DNA from: Algibacter sp. L1A34
GTDB taxonomy: Bacteria; Bacteroidota; Bacteroidia; Flavobacteriales; Flavobacteriaceae
Assembly: GCF_009796805.1 (NCBI RefSeq)
Contig: NZ_CP047029.1
Location: 558,001-622,000 of the forward strand
DNA: 64,000 nt
Direction of reading: 5' to 3'
In this document: positions 41,201 through 50,393 of the stretch, in pieces
Position numbering within the stretch: position 1 is the first letter of the stretch
Layout of the letters: every line of letters begins with the position of its first letter
The notes under the pieces: generated by a model
Databases searched by the model: none
What the model saw: the letters and a program-made list of their open reading frames with translations, nothing else
Told to the model about the DNA's origin: nothing
Program-made: the position numbers and the translations under genes

Positions 41201-41539
41201 TTAGCCGATGGTACACCTAATACCACAAGATTAGACGCTAGTGGTTTCGGTAGCACGGGTTACCAAACACTTCCTTTAAGTGAATTTGTTTACGATGCTT
41301 CTTTCGTTAAATTACGAGAGGCTAGTTTATCTTATAATTTCCCTAAAGATGTTGCTTCTAAATTATCATTAGATAACCTATCTGTAACAGTTGTAGGTTC
41401 GAACTTATGGATTATCCACAAAAATATACCTGACGCAGATCCTGAAACAGGTTTTGGTGCAGGTAATATTCAAGGTCTTTCATCTGGATCACTGCCTACT
41501 ACGAAGAATTATGCACTTAATGTTAAACTTCAATTTTAA
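38285..41539 (+). CDS. SusC-family TonB-dependent transporter, locus 1
   Basis: 1084 aa. Signal peptide (MKTKLSGMLTLLLAFVVQL, cleaved at TFAQ), carboxypeptidase-regulatory-like domain (KTISGVISDNAGLPLPGATV), TonB-box-like LDEVVVTALGIKR, plug (VVIRGQTSLTGSNQALFVID, GSRASNGVIVINTKKG) and a barrel ending LNVKLQF. A TTG 30 bases upstream would extend the frame, but it lies in the promoter and leader shared with the other copies, so the ATG is preferred. It is followed after 12 bp by susD. The substrate is unknown. Confidence 0.96.
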   Translation: MKTKLSGMLTLLLAFVVQLTFAQEKTISGVISDNAGLPLPGATVLVKGTSSGTSTDFDGKYSITANQGATLVISFVGYTKTEITIGASKIINVTMDEDAATLDEVVVTALGIKRSKKSLGYATQEIGNEEIATVKEANVLNQLSGKVSGLSIQRTNNLGGSTNVVIRGQTSLTGSNQALFVIDGVPISNRNTNTGTQSQGSTGYDYGNPVSDLNPDDIESMNVLKGSAATALYGSRASNGVIVINTKKGKGSNSKDYSVTISSNVSTGSIDKSTFPEFQTGYGAGYGGNDYNFKSEDFNGDGTIDNFANVNDDASFGPKFDSSLYLTQWDALYPQLTDTYGVARPWEATKNGPITFFQTPTSFTNSVSVAKRFDAGSFRLSYSNYDASGILPNSSQNKNTFSLAATAKLTEKLEATGYATYINTATVGRNSTGYNDNIVGFMRQWGQNNVDFKKQKDAYFLTRENITWNPKSPTNLTPIYWDNPYWTRYENYQNDGRNRFTGYAELKYEIIENLSITGKASVDQYSEIQEERRAVGSVATAFGINEGSDGSYNRNDQTSGYLRRNINSRETNLDALMNYSKDFSDDLSFSAFLGGNIRNSTLNMVTAATNGGLKVPGVYSLQNSTDALPNPKERDETIEVQSFFAGTTFGYKNYLFLEGTIRRDKTSTLPTENNSYYYPAVSGSYIFSQNLNIPFIKFGKLRANWAQIGNATSFDQINDTYTSLTSFQGNAAAAVSNSKKNPDLKPEISKSYEVGLEMKFLKNANLGFDIALYKTNTTDQIVPVSVSESTGYVSKIINAGELENKGIELSAFSEFDITKDFKWKLNVNWSKNENTVVSLADGLDELLLGSFNAQVVARIGESYGALKGSDYTYNENGEKIIGANGVPVASSSDQIIGNGNPDWLAGVRNTFSYKNLTFSFFIDIRHGGDMFSLDQRYGQATGVLASSDFINDLGNPVRNTLANGGGFIYDGVLADGTPNTTRLDASGFGSTGYQTLPLSEFVYDASFVKLREASLSYNFPKDVASKLSLDNLSVTVVGSNLWIIHKNIPDADPETGFGAGNIQGLSSGSLPTTKNYALNVKLQF

Positions 41540-41551
41540 TACATAAGAAAA

Positions 41552-42979
41552 ATGAAAAAAAATATAATAATAGCACTTATAGCTTTAGTCTCACTTTCTT
41601 GTACTAAAGATTTAGAAGAGCTTAACGTAAACAAAAAAGATTTTGCAGTAACGACTGATGCATCTCTTTTTACAAGCGCCCAGTACAAGTTATTTAATCA
41701 AATGACGGAAACGAGTGTTAATGAGAATATTTTCCGCCTCATTGTTCAAAACTGGACAGAAACCACCTATACAGATGAAGCAAACTATGATTTAAAAACA
41801 AGGAATATTGATGAGTATCATTGGGAAACATTATACCGAGATGTTCTAAAAAACTTTAAAGAATCTAAAAGCTTAGTTTCAGGTCTTCCAGATGTGCAAA
41901 CAAATAAAACAGCAACTATAGAACTTTATGAGATTTACACTTACTACGTTCTAGTAACTTCATTTGGAGATATTCCATACACAGAAGCATTAGATATAGA
42001 TATTTTAAATCCAGTTTTTGATAAACAAGAAACAATCTTTAATGATTTACTTGTTAGACTTGATGAAAATGTAATTTCAAAATTTATAACCGATGAAGTT
42101 GGTTTTTCAACATCTGAAGATATTGTTTATAATGGAGATATATCAGAATGGTTAAAATTCGCAAACTCTTTGAAACTTCAAATGGGTATGTTAATAGCCG
42201 ATTCCGATCCTGCAAAAGCAGAAACTATAGTTAATGAAGCAATAACTGCTGGTGTTTTCACTTCCGCAGACGATGATATGAAAATTGCTTTTGAAAGTGC
42301 AGCACCATACACAAACCCAGTTTATGCAGCATTAGTATTATCTGGACGTGATGATTATGTTCCTACAAACACTATTGTAGACATGATGACAACTTTAAAC
42401 GATCCCAGAAGAGATGATTATTTTACATTATATAACGGTGTTTACAAAGGAGGTATTTCAGGAGAACTAAACTCATTCAGTCAGTACTCACATGTATCTG
42501 ATAAAATAGGTCAAGATCCAACATTAGAAGCACCATTAATGACTTATTATGAAGTTGAATTTTTATTAGCAGAAGCTATTGAAAGAGGTTTTATTACAGG
42601 AACTGCAGAAACACATTACAACAATGCAATTGCTGCTTCTATCAAATATTGGGGAGGAACTGATGCGGAAGTTGATACTTACTTAGGACAAGGAAGTGTC
42701 GCATATAGCAGTGCAGCTGGTAATTACAAAGAAAAAATAGGAACTCAAAAATGGTTAGCACTCTACAATAGAGGTTTCGAATCTTGGACTGAATGGAGAC
42801 GATTAGATTTTCCATTATTAACAGCACCAGAAGACGCGAAAACGACTAACAACCAACCTCCTTACAGGTTTACGTATCCAACGGTTGAACTTTCTTTAAA
42901 CGGATCTAATTTAAACGATGCTAGTACAAGTATTGGTGGAGATGAATTAGAAACAAAACTATTTTTTGATAAACTTTAA
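41552..42979 (+). CDS. SusD-like outer-membrane lipoprotein, locus 1
   Basis: 475 aa. Lipoprotein signal MKKNIIIALIALVSLSC followed by TKDLEELNVNKKDF. The middle and C-terminal parts match the SusD-like_2 group: SFGDIPYTEALD, SEWLKFANSLKLQMGMLI, MTYYEVEFLLAEAIERGF and KWLALYNRGFESWTEWRRLD. It binds the nutrient at the cell surface with the SusC partner upstream. A 403-aa lipoprotein follows after 27 bp. Confidence 0.93.
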   Translation: MKKNIIIALIALVSLSCTKDLEELNVNKKDFAVTTDASLFTSAQYKLFNQMTETSVNENIFRLIVQNWTETTYTDEANYDLKTRNIDEYHWETLYRDVLKNFKESKSLVSGLPDVQTNKTATIELYEIYTYYVLVTSFGDIPYTEALDIDILNPVFDKQETIFNDLLVRLDENVISKFITDEVGFSTSEDIVYNGDISEWLKFANSLKLQMGMLIADSDPAKAETIVNEAITAGVFTSADDDMKIAFESAAPYTNPVYAALVLSGRDDYVPTNTIVDMMTTLNDPRRDDYFTLYNGVYKGGISGELNSFSQYSHVSDKIGQDPTLEAPLMTYYEVEFLLAEAIERGFITGTAETHYNNAIAASIKYWGGTDAEVDTYLGQGSVAYSSAAGNYKEKIGTQKWLALYNRGFESWTEWRRLDFPLLTAPEDAKTTNNQPPYRFTYPTVELSLNGSNLNDASTSIGGDELETKLFFDKL

Positions 42980-43006
42980 TTAAAAACAGTCATAAAAATA
43001 TAAATT

Positions 43007-44218
43007 ATGAAAAAACTTAAAATATTTTTTATTTTACCCATATGTGTTCTTTTTTCGTGTAACGAAGACGAAGGGGAAATCAGTTACGCAGATTTAGGCG
43101 CTAATATAATTTTAAACACGTCTAGCATAAGTAATCTAGACGAAAACCATACTATGGAATTTTCGATTATTACTGCAGACGATGTAACTGTAACCGATAT
43201 GGAAGTAGTAATAGGAACAACTACAGTTAATGCTTCTCTTTCTGGAGACACAGCTACCTTTAACTCTTCATTATTTGGGACACTAAACCGCTTTAAAGTA
43301 GATGATCCTGAAACAAGTCAAGATGAATCGAAAGAAAAAATTAGCAGTGTTGAAGCCAATACAATTTCTACACTTTCTAACGGAAAGCCTTATTCAAAAG
43401 ATTTTACTGTAAAAATCAATAAAGCACTTTCTCTAGAAAAAGGGTTAGATGCCATTATCTATAATACTACAGTAGAAGATACTTTAATATTTGAAGCTGC
43501 TACAAAATCTGCAATAATAGATAACATATCTTTAGAATGGAAAAAAGGTAAAGAAGGAACCTATGCTCCTACTATGCCTCTTGGATCAGCTTTAAATGTT
43601 GATGGTGACGAAATTATTTTTGCTAATTTCACAGACGCATCTTACGGTTACAACCTAGCTGTAAAAGATACCCTTTACTATAGATTTATAGCTACTAGCG
43701 GAACTTTAACAGATTCATTAGAAACTTACATGCCAATAATCAGTCAAACGTTTGAAACTAGTAATAAATTAACTTTAAGCTCAGACCTTACTAAAAACAA
43801 ATTGAATTTAGATACTGCTACTTTTTATACAGACTCTAATACTGATGATGGTGAAATTAAATTCAAAAGCCCAACAGGCTTTGAAAAAGAAGGAACTACA
43901 GATATTGATTTTGTGAAAGTTGGAGATTTATCTGGAGAAAGCGATTACTATAATACTGTAGAAAAACTTTATTCTGAAAAAGATTTACTAATAGCAAAAA
44001 GATTATACGACGCGGGAACAAAAGCTACAGAAGTTAGCGCCACAGCAAATGGGGATCTTTATATCTATAGAATAACTCGAGTTGTTACAAAAGAAGGAGA
44101 ACCTGACACAAACGTTACTGAGTATGGTATGATTAAAATTGGTGATGTTCTTACCACTAATGGAGGAACAACCTTAACAGAAATCGATATTGAATTTGGC
44201 GAAGCTGAAGTAAAATAA
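43007..44218 (+). CDS. Accessory surface lipoprotein of SusCD locus 1, function unknown
   Basis: 403 aa. Lipoprotein signal MKKLKIFFILPICVLFSC with an acidic stretch NEDEGE after the cysteine, typical of surface-exported lipoproteins in this phylum. The rest is rich in Thr, Ser and Asp with beta-strand patterns (NHTMEFSIITADDVTVTDME, VTEYGMIKIGDVL) and may be a set of Ig-like domains. I do not recognise the family. The position after susD suggests a surface substrate-binding protein. A terminator follows 28 bp downstream. Confidence 0.75.
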   Translation: MKKLKIFFILPICVLFSCNEDEGEISYADLGANIILNTSSISNLDENHTMEFSIITADDVTVTDMEVVIGTTTVNASLSGDTATFNSSLFGTLNRFKVDDPETSQDESKEKISSVEANTISTLSNGKPYSKDFTVKINKALSLEKGLDAIIYNTTVEDTLIFEAATKSAIIDNISLEWKKGKEGTYAPTMPLGSALNVDGDEIIFANFTDASYGYNLAVKDTLYYRFIATSGTLTDSLETYMPIISQTFETSNKLTLSSDLTKNKLNLDTATFYTDSNTDDGEIKFKSPTGFEKEGTTDIDFVKVGDLSGESDYYNTVEKLYSEKDLLIAKRLYDAGTKATEVSATANGDLYIYRITRVVTKEGEPDTNVTEYGMIKIGDVLTTNGGTTLTEIDIEFGEAEVK

Positions 44219-44245
44219 CAAACATAAAACTTAATAAGTTATATA

Positions 44246-44279
44246 AAAGGGACTATCTTTTCAGGTAGTCTCTTTTTTT
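44246..44279 (+). terminator. Terminator of SusCD locus 1
   Basis: AAAGGGACTA (44246-44255) pairs with TAGTCTCTTT (44266-44275) with one G-T pair, then a run of T to 44279. Confidence 0.85.
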
Positions 44280-44556
44280 GTGATAGTTTAAATTATATTC
44301 GAAAACAGTTAAAACAAAGATATATCCTACAATAATTTATTGAGAAAAGAATATATTCTAACTCCTAAGCTAAAAGTTTAAGTAAAAAAGACCGATAATA
44401 TATACTTCAAATAGAAAAATAATATCCCAAAATTTTTAATTCTAATAATAAAAAGATTAATAAAATAGCCGGAAAGATAATTAATGGGTATTAAAAAACT
44501 TACACAAACACCCCGTCAATCCTAACTTATAAAAGAAATCTCTCTTATTTAAAATA

Positions 44557-44640
44557 AATTATGCAAACGGCAAATTGCAGAATTGAAAATTTAAACTATC
44601 AAATTCTAAGATTAACATAAGTTTGACTACAATCTTTCAA
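44557..44640 (+). pseudogene. Remnant of the 3' end of the Omp85-like gene
   Basis: The sequence ATGCAAACGGCAAATTGCAG and about 55 further bases (including AAAATTTAAACTAT, TTCTAAGATT and AACATAAGTTTGACTACA) repeat, with small differences and indels, the last part of the Omp85-like gene at about 38084-38164. In both places it is followed within about 60-100 bp by the susC promoter. It is a scar of a duplication that carried the end of the upstream gene along with susC. No frame of useful length remains. Confidence 0.8.
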
Positions 44641-44673
44641 CTAAAACCGTAATTATCATTAAAATTCGCACTC

Positions 44674-44935
44674 AAAAAGCAAATTTTAACCATTATTTAT
44701 TGTTTTATTAACTTTTTATTGTGATTTTTGGCATTGACTAATTCAAATAATTATAAAAATGAAAACAAAGTTTAGTGGAATACTAACGCTACTATTAGCG
44801 TTTGTTGTGCAACTAACGTTTGCACAAGAAAAGACAATTTCTGGAACAGTATCAGATGATTCTGGTTTACCGTTACCAGGAGCTACAGTCTTAGTTAAAG
44901 GTACTTCAACAGGTACTTCAACAGATTTCGATGGA
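44674..44935 (+). repeat. Repeat A, copy 1: susC promoter, leader and first 59 codons
   Basis: 262 bp nearly identical to 51222-51482 (a handful of substitutions and one deleted base in the leader). The encoded first 59 residues of the two SusC proteins are identical. A more divergent third copy lies at about 38213-38462. Confidence 0.85.
44699..44730 (+). promoter_or_regulatory. Promoter of susC of locus 2
   Basis: ATTG (44699-44702), 20 bp, GATTTTTG (44723-44730), 28 bp before the ATG at 44759. Confidence 0.65.
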
Positions 44936-47866
44936 AAATATGCAATTAAAGCAAAACAAGGTGCTACCTTAGTTTTTAGCTTTGTTGGGTATGCTAAGAA
45001 AGAAATTGCTGTTGGATCGTCCAAAACAGTTAACGCAACAATGGCAGAAGATGCCGCTGCTTTAGATGAAGTTGTTATTACAGCATTAGGAATTAAAAGA
45101 AATGCAAAAGAGCTTTCCTATTCTGTATCAACTTTAAAAAACGAAGACATTACAAAAACAAAAGCTGTCAACGTTGCTACCGCTATGGTTGGGAAAGTTG
45201 CAGGTTTACAAATTAACACAACTAATAATGGTGTTAACCCAAGTACTAGAGTTGTATTAAGGGGTAACAGATCTTTATTAGGAAACAATGAAGCACTTGT
45301 TGTTATTGATGGTTTTCCATCAGACAGAGGTGTTTTAGACCGTATTAATCCAAACGATATTGAAAGCATTAGTGTTTTAAAAGGAGCGAATTCGGCAGCA
45401 CTTTATGGATCTGAAGCAACCAATGGTGTTGTTTTAGTGACAACAAAAGGTGGTAAAGGAAAACTAAAAGTGACTTATAATGGATCTTTTCAAGTAGAGA
45501 ATGCTGCTTACTTACCTGAATTCCAAAATGAATTTGGTGTTGGTGGTTTTCCTGATGGAACTTTATTTCCTTTAGAAAATGTTGCTTGGGGACCTCGTTT
45601 TGATGGTCGTTTAGTAGATGCTAGTGAAACCTTAGATAATGGTGAAGTTTGGCAAGTACCTTACACCGCTATCGAAGACAATCATAAAGATTTCTTTAAA
45701 CAAGGTAGCACTACTAGACATGGTGTAACAGTAAGTGGAGGTGATGAAACTAGCACTTTTTTAATGTCTATTGACCAAACAAATACAACAGGTATTGTAC
45801 CTAACGACGCTTACAACAGAACAAACTTTAGATTAAAAGGAAGTAAAAAATACAACAAATTAAGTGTTGGTGGTAACTTATCATTCTTTAGATCTCATTC
45901 AAATGTTGTTGGTGCAGGTGGACGTCAAGATAGACCATTATACTGGAATATCATAAACACACCATTACACATACCAATTCAAGAATTAAAAAACTGGCAA
46001 ACTGGTAAATTCACAAGAAACGAAACATCTTACTTTGCATTCTACGAAAACCCTTACTTTATAGTAGATACACAAAGACTAAAAAGCGATATCAATGAAT
46101 TTAACGTTCTTGCTTTTGCAGATTACGAAATTACAGATTGGTTAACTGCATCTTTAAATGTTGGTTATACAGGATCTAATACAACTACAAAAAGAGAATA
46201 CGGAGCATTTACATACGCTTTCGAATTAGAAAATACGTATGCAAGAATGGATGAGTATGGCGCGCGTACTGCAGATGCTATGCTAAATACCTCTAGATTG
46301 AACACAGATTTCTTATTAAGATTTGATAAAGATCTTTCAGAAAACTTTAATGTTAAGTTTACAACAGGTCAAAATACAAGAATTGAAGATAGCCAGGCGA
46401 TTGCGGTTGCAGGTAACGATTTAATTATTCCTGATTTTTACAACATCTCTACAATAACAGGTAACATTCAAAGTGGTGATTTCCCTGATTTTGGTTCTGG
46501 AAACCAAAGAACTCGTAACTACAGAAGAATGAGTGTTTATGGTGATTTAACTTTAGGCTATAAAGACTATTTATTCTTAACTGGTACTGGTAGAAATGAC
46601 TGGTCTTCAACTTTACCAAAAGACGGTAACTCATTCTTTTACTATGGTGTTGGTTTATCTTTTGCTGCTACCGATGCATTTGATATTACATCTGATAAAG
46701 GGTTAAGCTATTTAAAAGCTGCAGTTAACTTAACAAAAACTGGTAATGATCCAGGACTATATGCAACTCAAGGTACATTCTTTGCTCCAACAGGTTTCCC
46801 TTACGGAACTACAGTTGGTTTATCTCAAAGTAGTACAGTACCAAGTCCTTCTTTAAACCCAGAGTTTACAACTTCTTTAGAGGTAGGTTTAGAAACTGGT
46901 TTTTTCAAAAACAGACTTACAGCTAACTTTACAGGGTATAAAACAAACTCAACAGATCAAATCGTAAATGCTGATGTATCTTATGCATCTGGTGCATCTA
47001 GAGCAACAGTAAACGTAGGAGAAATTGAAAACTTAGGTATAGAAGTAGATTTAAACGGAGTTATTTTAAAGTCTGATAACTTTAAATGGGATGTTGGTTT
47101 AACTTGGACAGCAATTAAATCTGAAGTTATTTCTTTAGCTGATGGTGTTGATGAGTTAAGTCTTGGTGGTTTTGATTCTGCTCAAGTTATTGCTAAAGTA
47201 GGAGAGCCTTACCCACAATTAAGAACAACAGCTTATTTAAGAGATGATGAAGGAAGAGTTATTGTTGGTGACGATGGAGATCCAATTCAAGATCCAACTA
47301 ACCAAATTCAAGGTAAAACAACTCCTGATTATATCTTAGGAATGAACACCAACATTAGCTACAAAAACTGGAATTTATATGCGGTTGCAGATTACAGAAC
47401 TGGACACGTATTTTATAACGCTATTGTAGATGCTATTGAATTTACAGGTTTATCTCAACACAGTGCAACTGCAGGAAGACAAGCTTTCGTTTTCCCTAAC
47501 TCTTCTTACTCTGATGGTAATGGAGGTTATGTAGCTAACGACAATAGATTAACAAGTGGAGGTGGTAACGCTTTCTGGGATGAGTACGGAGAAATTAAAG
47601 AAAACTACGTTTCTGATGCGACTACTTTAAAACTTAGAGAGATTTTATTGTCTTACACTTTCGATGGTGATGTTTTAAAAACTATTGGTGTGGATGATTT
47701 ATCTATTGGTGTTTTTGGAAGAAACTTAGTGACTTGGAGACCAGCATCAAATGTTACTACAGATCCTGAATTCAACTTTACTACTGGAAATGCAGTTGGT
47801 GTAGGTGACCAAAATCAAACAGCTCCTACAAGACAGTTTGGTATGAGTGTAAACTTAACATTCTAA
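44759..47866 (+). CDS. SusC-family TonB-dependent transporter, locus 2
   Basis: 1035 aa. Signal peptide (MKTKFSGILTLLLAFVVQL, TFAQ), regulatory-like domain (KTISGTVSDDSGLPLPGATV), TonB-box-like LDEVVITALGIKR, plug (RVVLRGNRSLLGNNEALVVI, GSEATNGVVLVTTKGG) and barrel ending MSVNLTF. The first 59 residues are identical to those of locus 3, while the plug and barrel differ strongly, so the two probably recognise different ligands behind a common export and signalling front end. susD follows after 10 bp. Confidence 0.96.
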   Translation: MKTKFSGILTLLLAFVVQLTFAQEKTISGTVSDDSGLPLPGATVLVKGTSTGTSTDFDGKYAIKAKQGATLVFSFVGYAKKEIAVGSSKTVNATMAEDAAALDEVVITALGIKRNAKELSYSVSTLKNEDITKTKAVNVATAMVGKVAGLQINTTNNGVNPSTRVVLRGNRSLLGNNEALVVIDGFPSDRGVLDRINPNDIESISVLKGANSAALYGSEATNGVVLVTTKGGKGKLKVTYNGSFQVENAAYLPEFQNEFGVGGFPDGTLFPLENVAWGPRFDGRLVDASETLDNGEVWQVPYTAIEDNHKDFFKQGSTTRHGVTVSGGDETSTFLMSIDQTNTTGIVPNDAYNRTNFRLKGSKKYNKLSVGGNLSFFRSHSNVVGAGGRQDRPLYWNIINTPLHIPIQELKNWQTGKFTRNETSYFAFYENPYFIVDTQRLKSDINEFNVLAFADYEITDWLTASLNVGYTGSNTTTKREYGAFTYAFELENTYARMDEYGARTADAMLNTSRLNTDFLLRFDKDLSENFNVKFTTGQNTRIEDSQAIAVAGNDLIIPDFYNISTITGNIQSGDFPDFGSGNQRTRNYRRMSVYGDLTLGYKDYLFLTGTGRNDWSSTLPKDGNSFFYYGVGLSFAATDAFDITSDKGLSYLKAAVNLTKTGNDPGLYATQGTFFAPTGFPYGTTVGLSQSSTVPSPSLNPEFTTSLEVGLETGFFKNRLTANFTGYKTNSTDQIVNADVSYASGASRATVNVGEIENLGIEVDLNGVILKSDNFKWDVGLTWTAIKSEVISLADGVDELSLGGFDSAQVIAKVGEPYPQLRTTAYLRDDEGRVIVGDDGDPIQDPTNQIQGKTTPDYILGMNTNISYKNWNLYAVADYRTGHVFYNAIVDAIEFTGLSQHSATAGRQAFVFPNSSYSDGNGGYVANDNRLTSGGGNAFWDEYGEIKENYVSDATTLKLREILLSYTFDGDVLKTIGVDDLSIGVFGRNLVTWRPASNVTTDPEFNFTTGNAVGVGDQNQTAPTRQFGMSVNLTF

Positions 47867-47876
47867 AAAAATAAAA

Positions 47877-49370
47877 ATGAAAAATATAAAAATGAAAAAA
47901 GCAATTTTATCCCTTTTTGCACTAGCGATAGTTAGTGTAAGTTGCGATGACTTTTTAGATGTCAACGAAAACCCTAATGACCCGGCAATATCGACACCGA
48001 GTTTAACTTTACCTGTTGCTCTTGAAGACTTTGGCGAATTAAACGGTCGTACTATGACTTACTTAGGTAACTCATTAGTAGTTAACTGGGCAACACCATC
48101 TAACTGGTCTGCAAACTCTATATATAGCAGATACAACTTCAGTGCTGATGATTTTTCAAATATTTTTGAAACGTCTTATGGAACAATTTTCAAAAACCTT
48201 ACATATATTGAAAATTACGAAGATCCTTCTGGTGCAGTTGATTATTCTAACTATAAAGCAATTTCTAAAATTGTAAAAGGTTTTCAATATCAATTATTAG
48301 TTGATTTATATGGAGATATTCCTTACACAGAAGCTAACTTTAGAGGAGACAATGCAACTCCTGCTTATGATGATGCTGAAACTATTTACAAAAGTGTAAT
48401 TGAAGATTTAGGAGCAGCTGTAGCTTTAATTAACAGCACTGACACAGCAGAAGACCCTGGAACACAAGATATTATATTTGAAGGCCACATGGATTACTGG
48501 GTTGAATTTGCTAACAGCATTAGATTAAGAATGCTTGTAAGAATGAGCAACACAGGTCAAGATGCTTATATTGCTACTCAAATAGCTGATATAAATGCTA
48601 ATGGTGGTGGCTACATACATGCTACTGCGGGTGTTAACCCTGGCTACACAGCAAATGAAGATCAACAAAGTCCTTTCTACGATTATTTTGTACAACCAAA
48701 TGGTGCTGAACAAAACAGAAAAGATTTTACGGTTGCTTCAGATTATACTCTTGCTTTTTTAACAAACGCAAATGACCCTAGACTTGAAAGACTTTATGAA
48801 GAAGCTGCTAATGGTGGTTATAAAGGAGCAGAACAGTCTACTATCTTACCTGGTGTAGGATTTACATCTGCTGATTTATCAAAAGTGGGACCTGGCCTTT
48901 TAGTAAGTGCAGATCAAGATCAAATTGTAATGTCTGAAGCTGAAGCTTTATTTGTACAAGCAGAAGCTACTGTAAGAGGATACTTACCAGGTGGAGATGC
49001 TGCTGCTCAAGCTTTATATGAAGCTGCTATTGAAGCATCATTTGTACAATTAGGCGTAGAAGATGCTGCTGCAGAAGCTGCTACTTATTACGATCAAGAT
49101 ATTATCAACGTGAGTTGGGATAATTCAACTGACAAAATTCAAGCTATCATGACTCAAAAATGGATAGCATTAAACGGAACGTCTTCTATAGAGTCTTGGA
49201 TTGATTTAACAAGAACAGGTTTCCCTGCTAACTTACCTATTCCTGCAGAGTCTGATGGTGTTAGACCAGTAAGATTATTATATCCATCTTCAGAATATGC
49301 TAGAAACGTCAACAACGTACCTACACAAGCTGCAGGAGATGTATTTACTAACGCTCCATTTTGGAAATAA
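47877..49370 (+). CDS. SusD-like outer-membrane lipoprotein, locus 2
   Basis: 497 aa. Lipoprotein signal (KKAILSLFALAIVSVSC) then DDFLDVNENPNDP, the classic mature SusD start. SusD-like_2 features: DLYGDIPYTEANF, MDYWVEFANSIRLRMLVRMS, IVMSEAEALFVQAEA and IMTQKWIALNGTSSIESWID. A second ATG at 47892 gives a slightly shorter signal peptide and is an equally possible start. A further lipoprotein gene follows after 12 bp. Confidence 0.93.
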   Translation: MKNIKMKKAILSLFALAIVSVSCDDFLDVNENPNDPAISTPSLTLPVALEDFGELNGRTMTYLGNSLVVNWATPSNWSANSIYSRYNFSADDFSNIFETSYGTIFKNLTYIENYEDPSGAVDYSNYKAISKIVKGFQYQLLVDLYGDIPYTEANFRGDNATPAYDDAETIYKSVIEDLGAAVALINSTDTAEDPGTQDIIFEGHMDYWVEFANSIRLRMLVRMSNTGQDAYIATQIADINANGGGYIHATAGVNPGYTANEDQQSPFYDYFVQPNGAEQNRKDFTVASDYTLAFLTNANDPRLERLYEEAANGGYKGAEQSTILPGVGFTSADLSKVGPGLLVSADQDQIVMSEAEALFVQAEATVRGYLPGGDAAAQALYEAAIEASFVQLGVEDAAAEAATYYDQDIINVSWDNSTDKIQAIMTQKWIALNGTSSIESWIDLTRTGFPANLPIPAESDGVRPVRLLYPSSEYARNVNNVPTQAAGDVFTNAPFWK

Positions 49371-49382
49371 AAAAATATAAAA

Positions 49383-50276
49383 ATGAAAAACATTAAATTT
49401 ATCAGGACATTTTTCGTCCTAGCTTTGGGGAGTCTTATCACCCTAAGTTCTTGTGATGCGTTATTAGACGACACAAAAACTGATTTTGGACAAGGTCCAA
49501 TATTGGCTCAATTTGAAAATACAACAGATGAACTAAATATTATTTTAGATCCAGCTGTAACATCAATAGATTATATGATTCCAATTACCTTTTTTGGAGG
49601 AAAAAATGTTCCTTTAGATAGAGATGTAACTGTAACCATTGCAACAAGTCCTGATTCGCAAGCGCAAGAAGGTGTTGAGTTTGAGTTAGGTGAAACTACA
49701 TTTACAATTCCTGCAGGTCAAAAAACTGCAAATGCAGCAATTATTGTATTAACGGGTAACCTTGTACCTTTTGATTTTAAGGACATTGTTCTAGAAATTG
49801 TTGAATCATCAGAAGCTGTATCAGATGTTAATTCAATTGCTTTAACATTAAAAGCGCTTCCTGAAACTACTTTAGCAGGAACTTACGATGTTGAAATTGG
49901 ACAGTATTGGAACTCAGGAAGTCGCCAAGGTGACTTCGGAGGTACCGTTTCTATCCAAGCAGTTTCTCCAGATTTATACAAGCATGTTGGAATTGGGTTT
50001 TGGCCAGATGACAATGATTTTTACTTTACAGTAGATCCTGACACCAATGTTATCACTGTTTTAGATGTTGATCTTGCTGGAGAACCAACATTATTAAACG
50101 GATCTCCAATTATGACTTGTGCTAAAAGTGTATTTGAAATGATTATATGTGATGATACCACAAATAAGCAAACACTTATGTCTGATGGAAGTCATATTGT
50201 AGAATTAACTACAGGGTATGATAGAGGAACAGGTGCAACTAGAGAATTCTTAGAAAAACTAGTGAGACAAAACTAA
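49383..50276 (+). CDS. Accessory surface lipoprotein of SusCD locus 2 (DUF1735/Calx-beta-like)
   Basis: 297 aa. Lipoprotein signal (FIRTFFVLALGSLITLSSC) then DALLDDTKTDFGQGP. The first half resembles the beta-sandwich domain of SusE-position lipoproteins (DVTVTIATSPDSQAQEGVEF, then FTIPAGQKTANAAIIVL). The second half begins at TTLAGTYDVEIGQYWNSGSR and contains GIGFWPDDNDFYFTVDPD, reminiscent of C-terminal ligand-binding domains in such proteins. The precise family is uncertain. A strong terminator follows. Confidence 0.75.
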   Translation: MKNIKFIRTFFVLALGSLITLSSCDALLDDTKTDFGQGPILAQFENTTDELNIILDPAVTSIDYMIPITFFGGKNVPLDRDVTVTIATSPDSQAQEGVEFELGETTFTIPAGQKTANAAIIVLTGNLVPFDFKDIVLEIVESSEAVSDVNSIALTLKALPETTLAGTYDVEIGQYWNSGSRQGDFGGTVSIQAVSPDLYKHVGIGFWPDDNDFYFTVDPDTNVITVLDVDLAGEPTLLNGSPIMTCAKSVFEMIICDDTTNKQTLMSDGSHIVELTTGYDRGTGATREFLEKLVRQN

Positions 50277-50304
50277 TTTTTTAGTAAAGTTATATTTAGT
50301 ACAA

Positions 50305-50348
50305 AAAACGGTCGGTTAAACATAATGTTTAACCGACCGTTTTATTTT
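50305..50348 (+). terminator. Terminator of SusCD locus 2
   Basis: Perfect 17-bp stem AAAACGGTCGGTTAAAC (50305-50321) with its complement (50327-50343), five-base loop, then T-rich sequence. Confidence 0.93.
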
Positions 50349-50393
50349 ATATCGTATTTTTCAAAAATAAACCATTAACAATTAATCTTTTAC

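Larger units (their letters stand above)
44219..44758. other. Intergenic region between SusCD loci 1 and 2
   Basis: 540 bp without a gene. It holds the locus 1 terminator (44246-44279), a stretch of featureless AT-rich DNA (about 44280-44556), a remnant of the Omp85-like gene's 3' end (44557-44640) and the promoter of the second susC. Confidence 0.7.
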
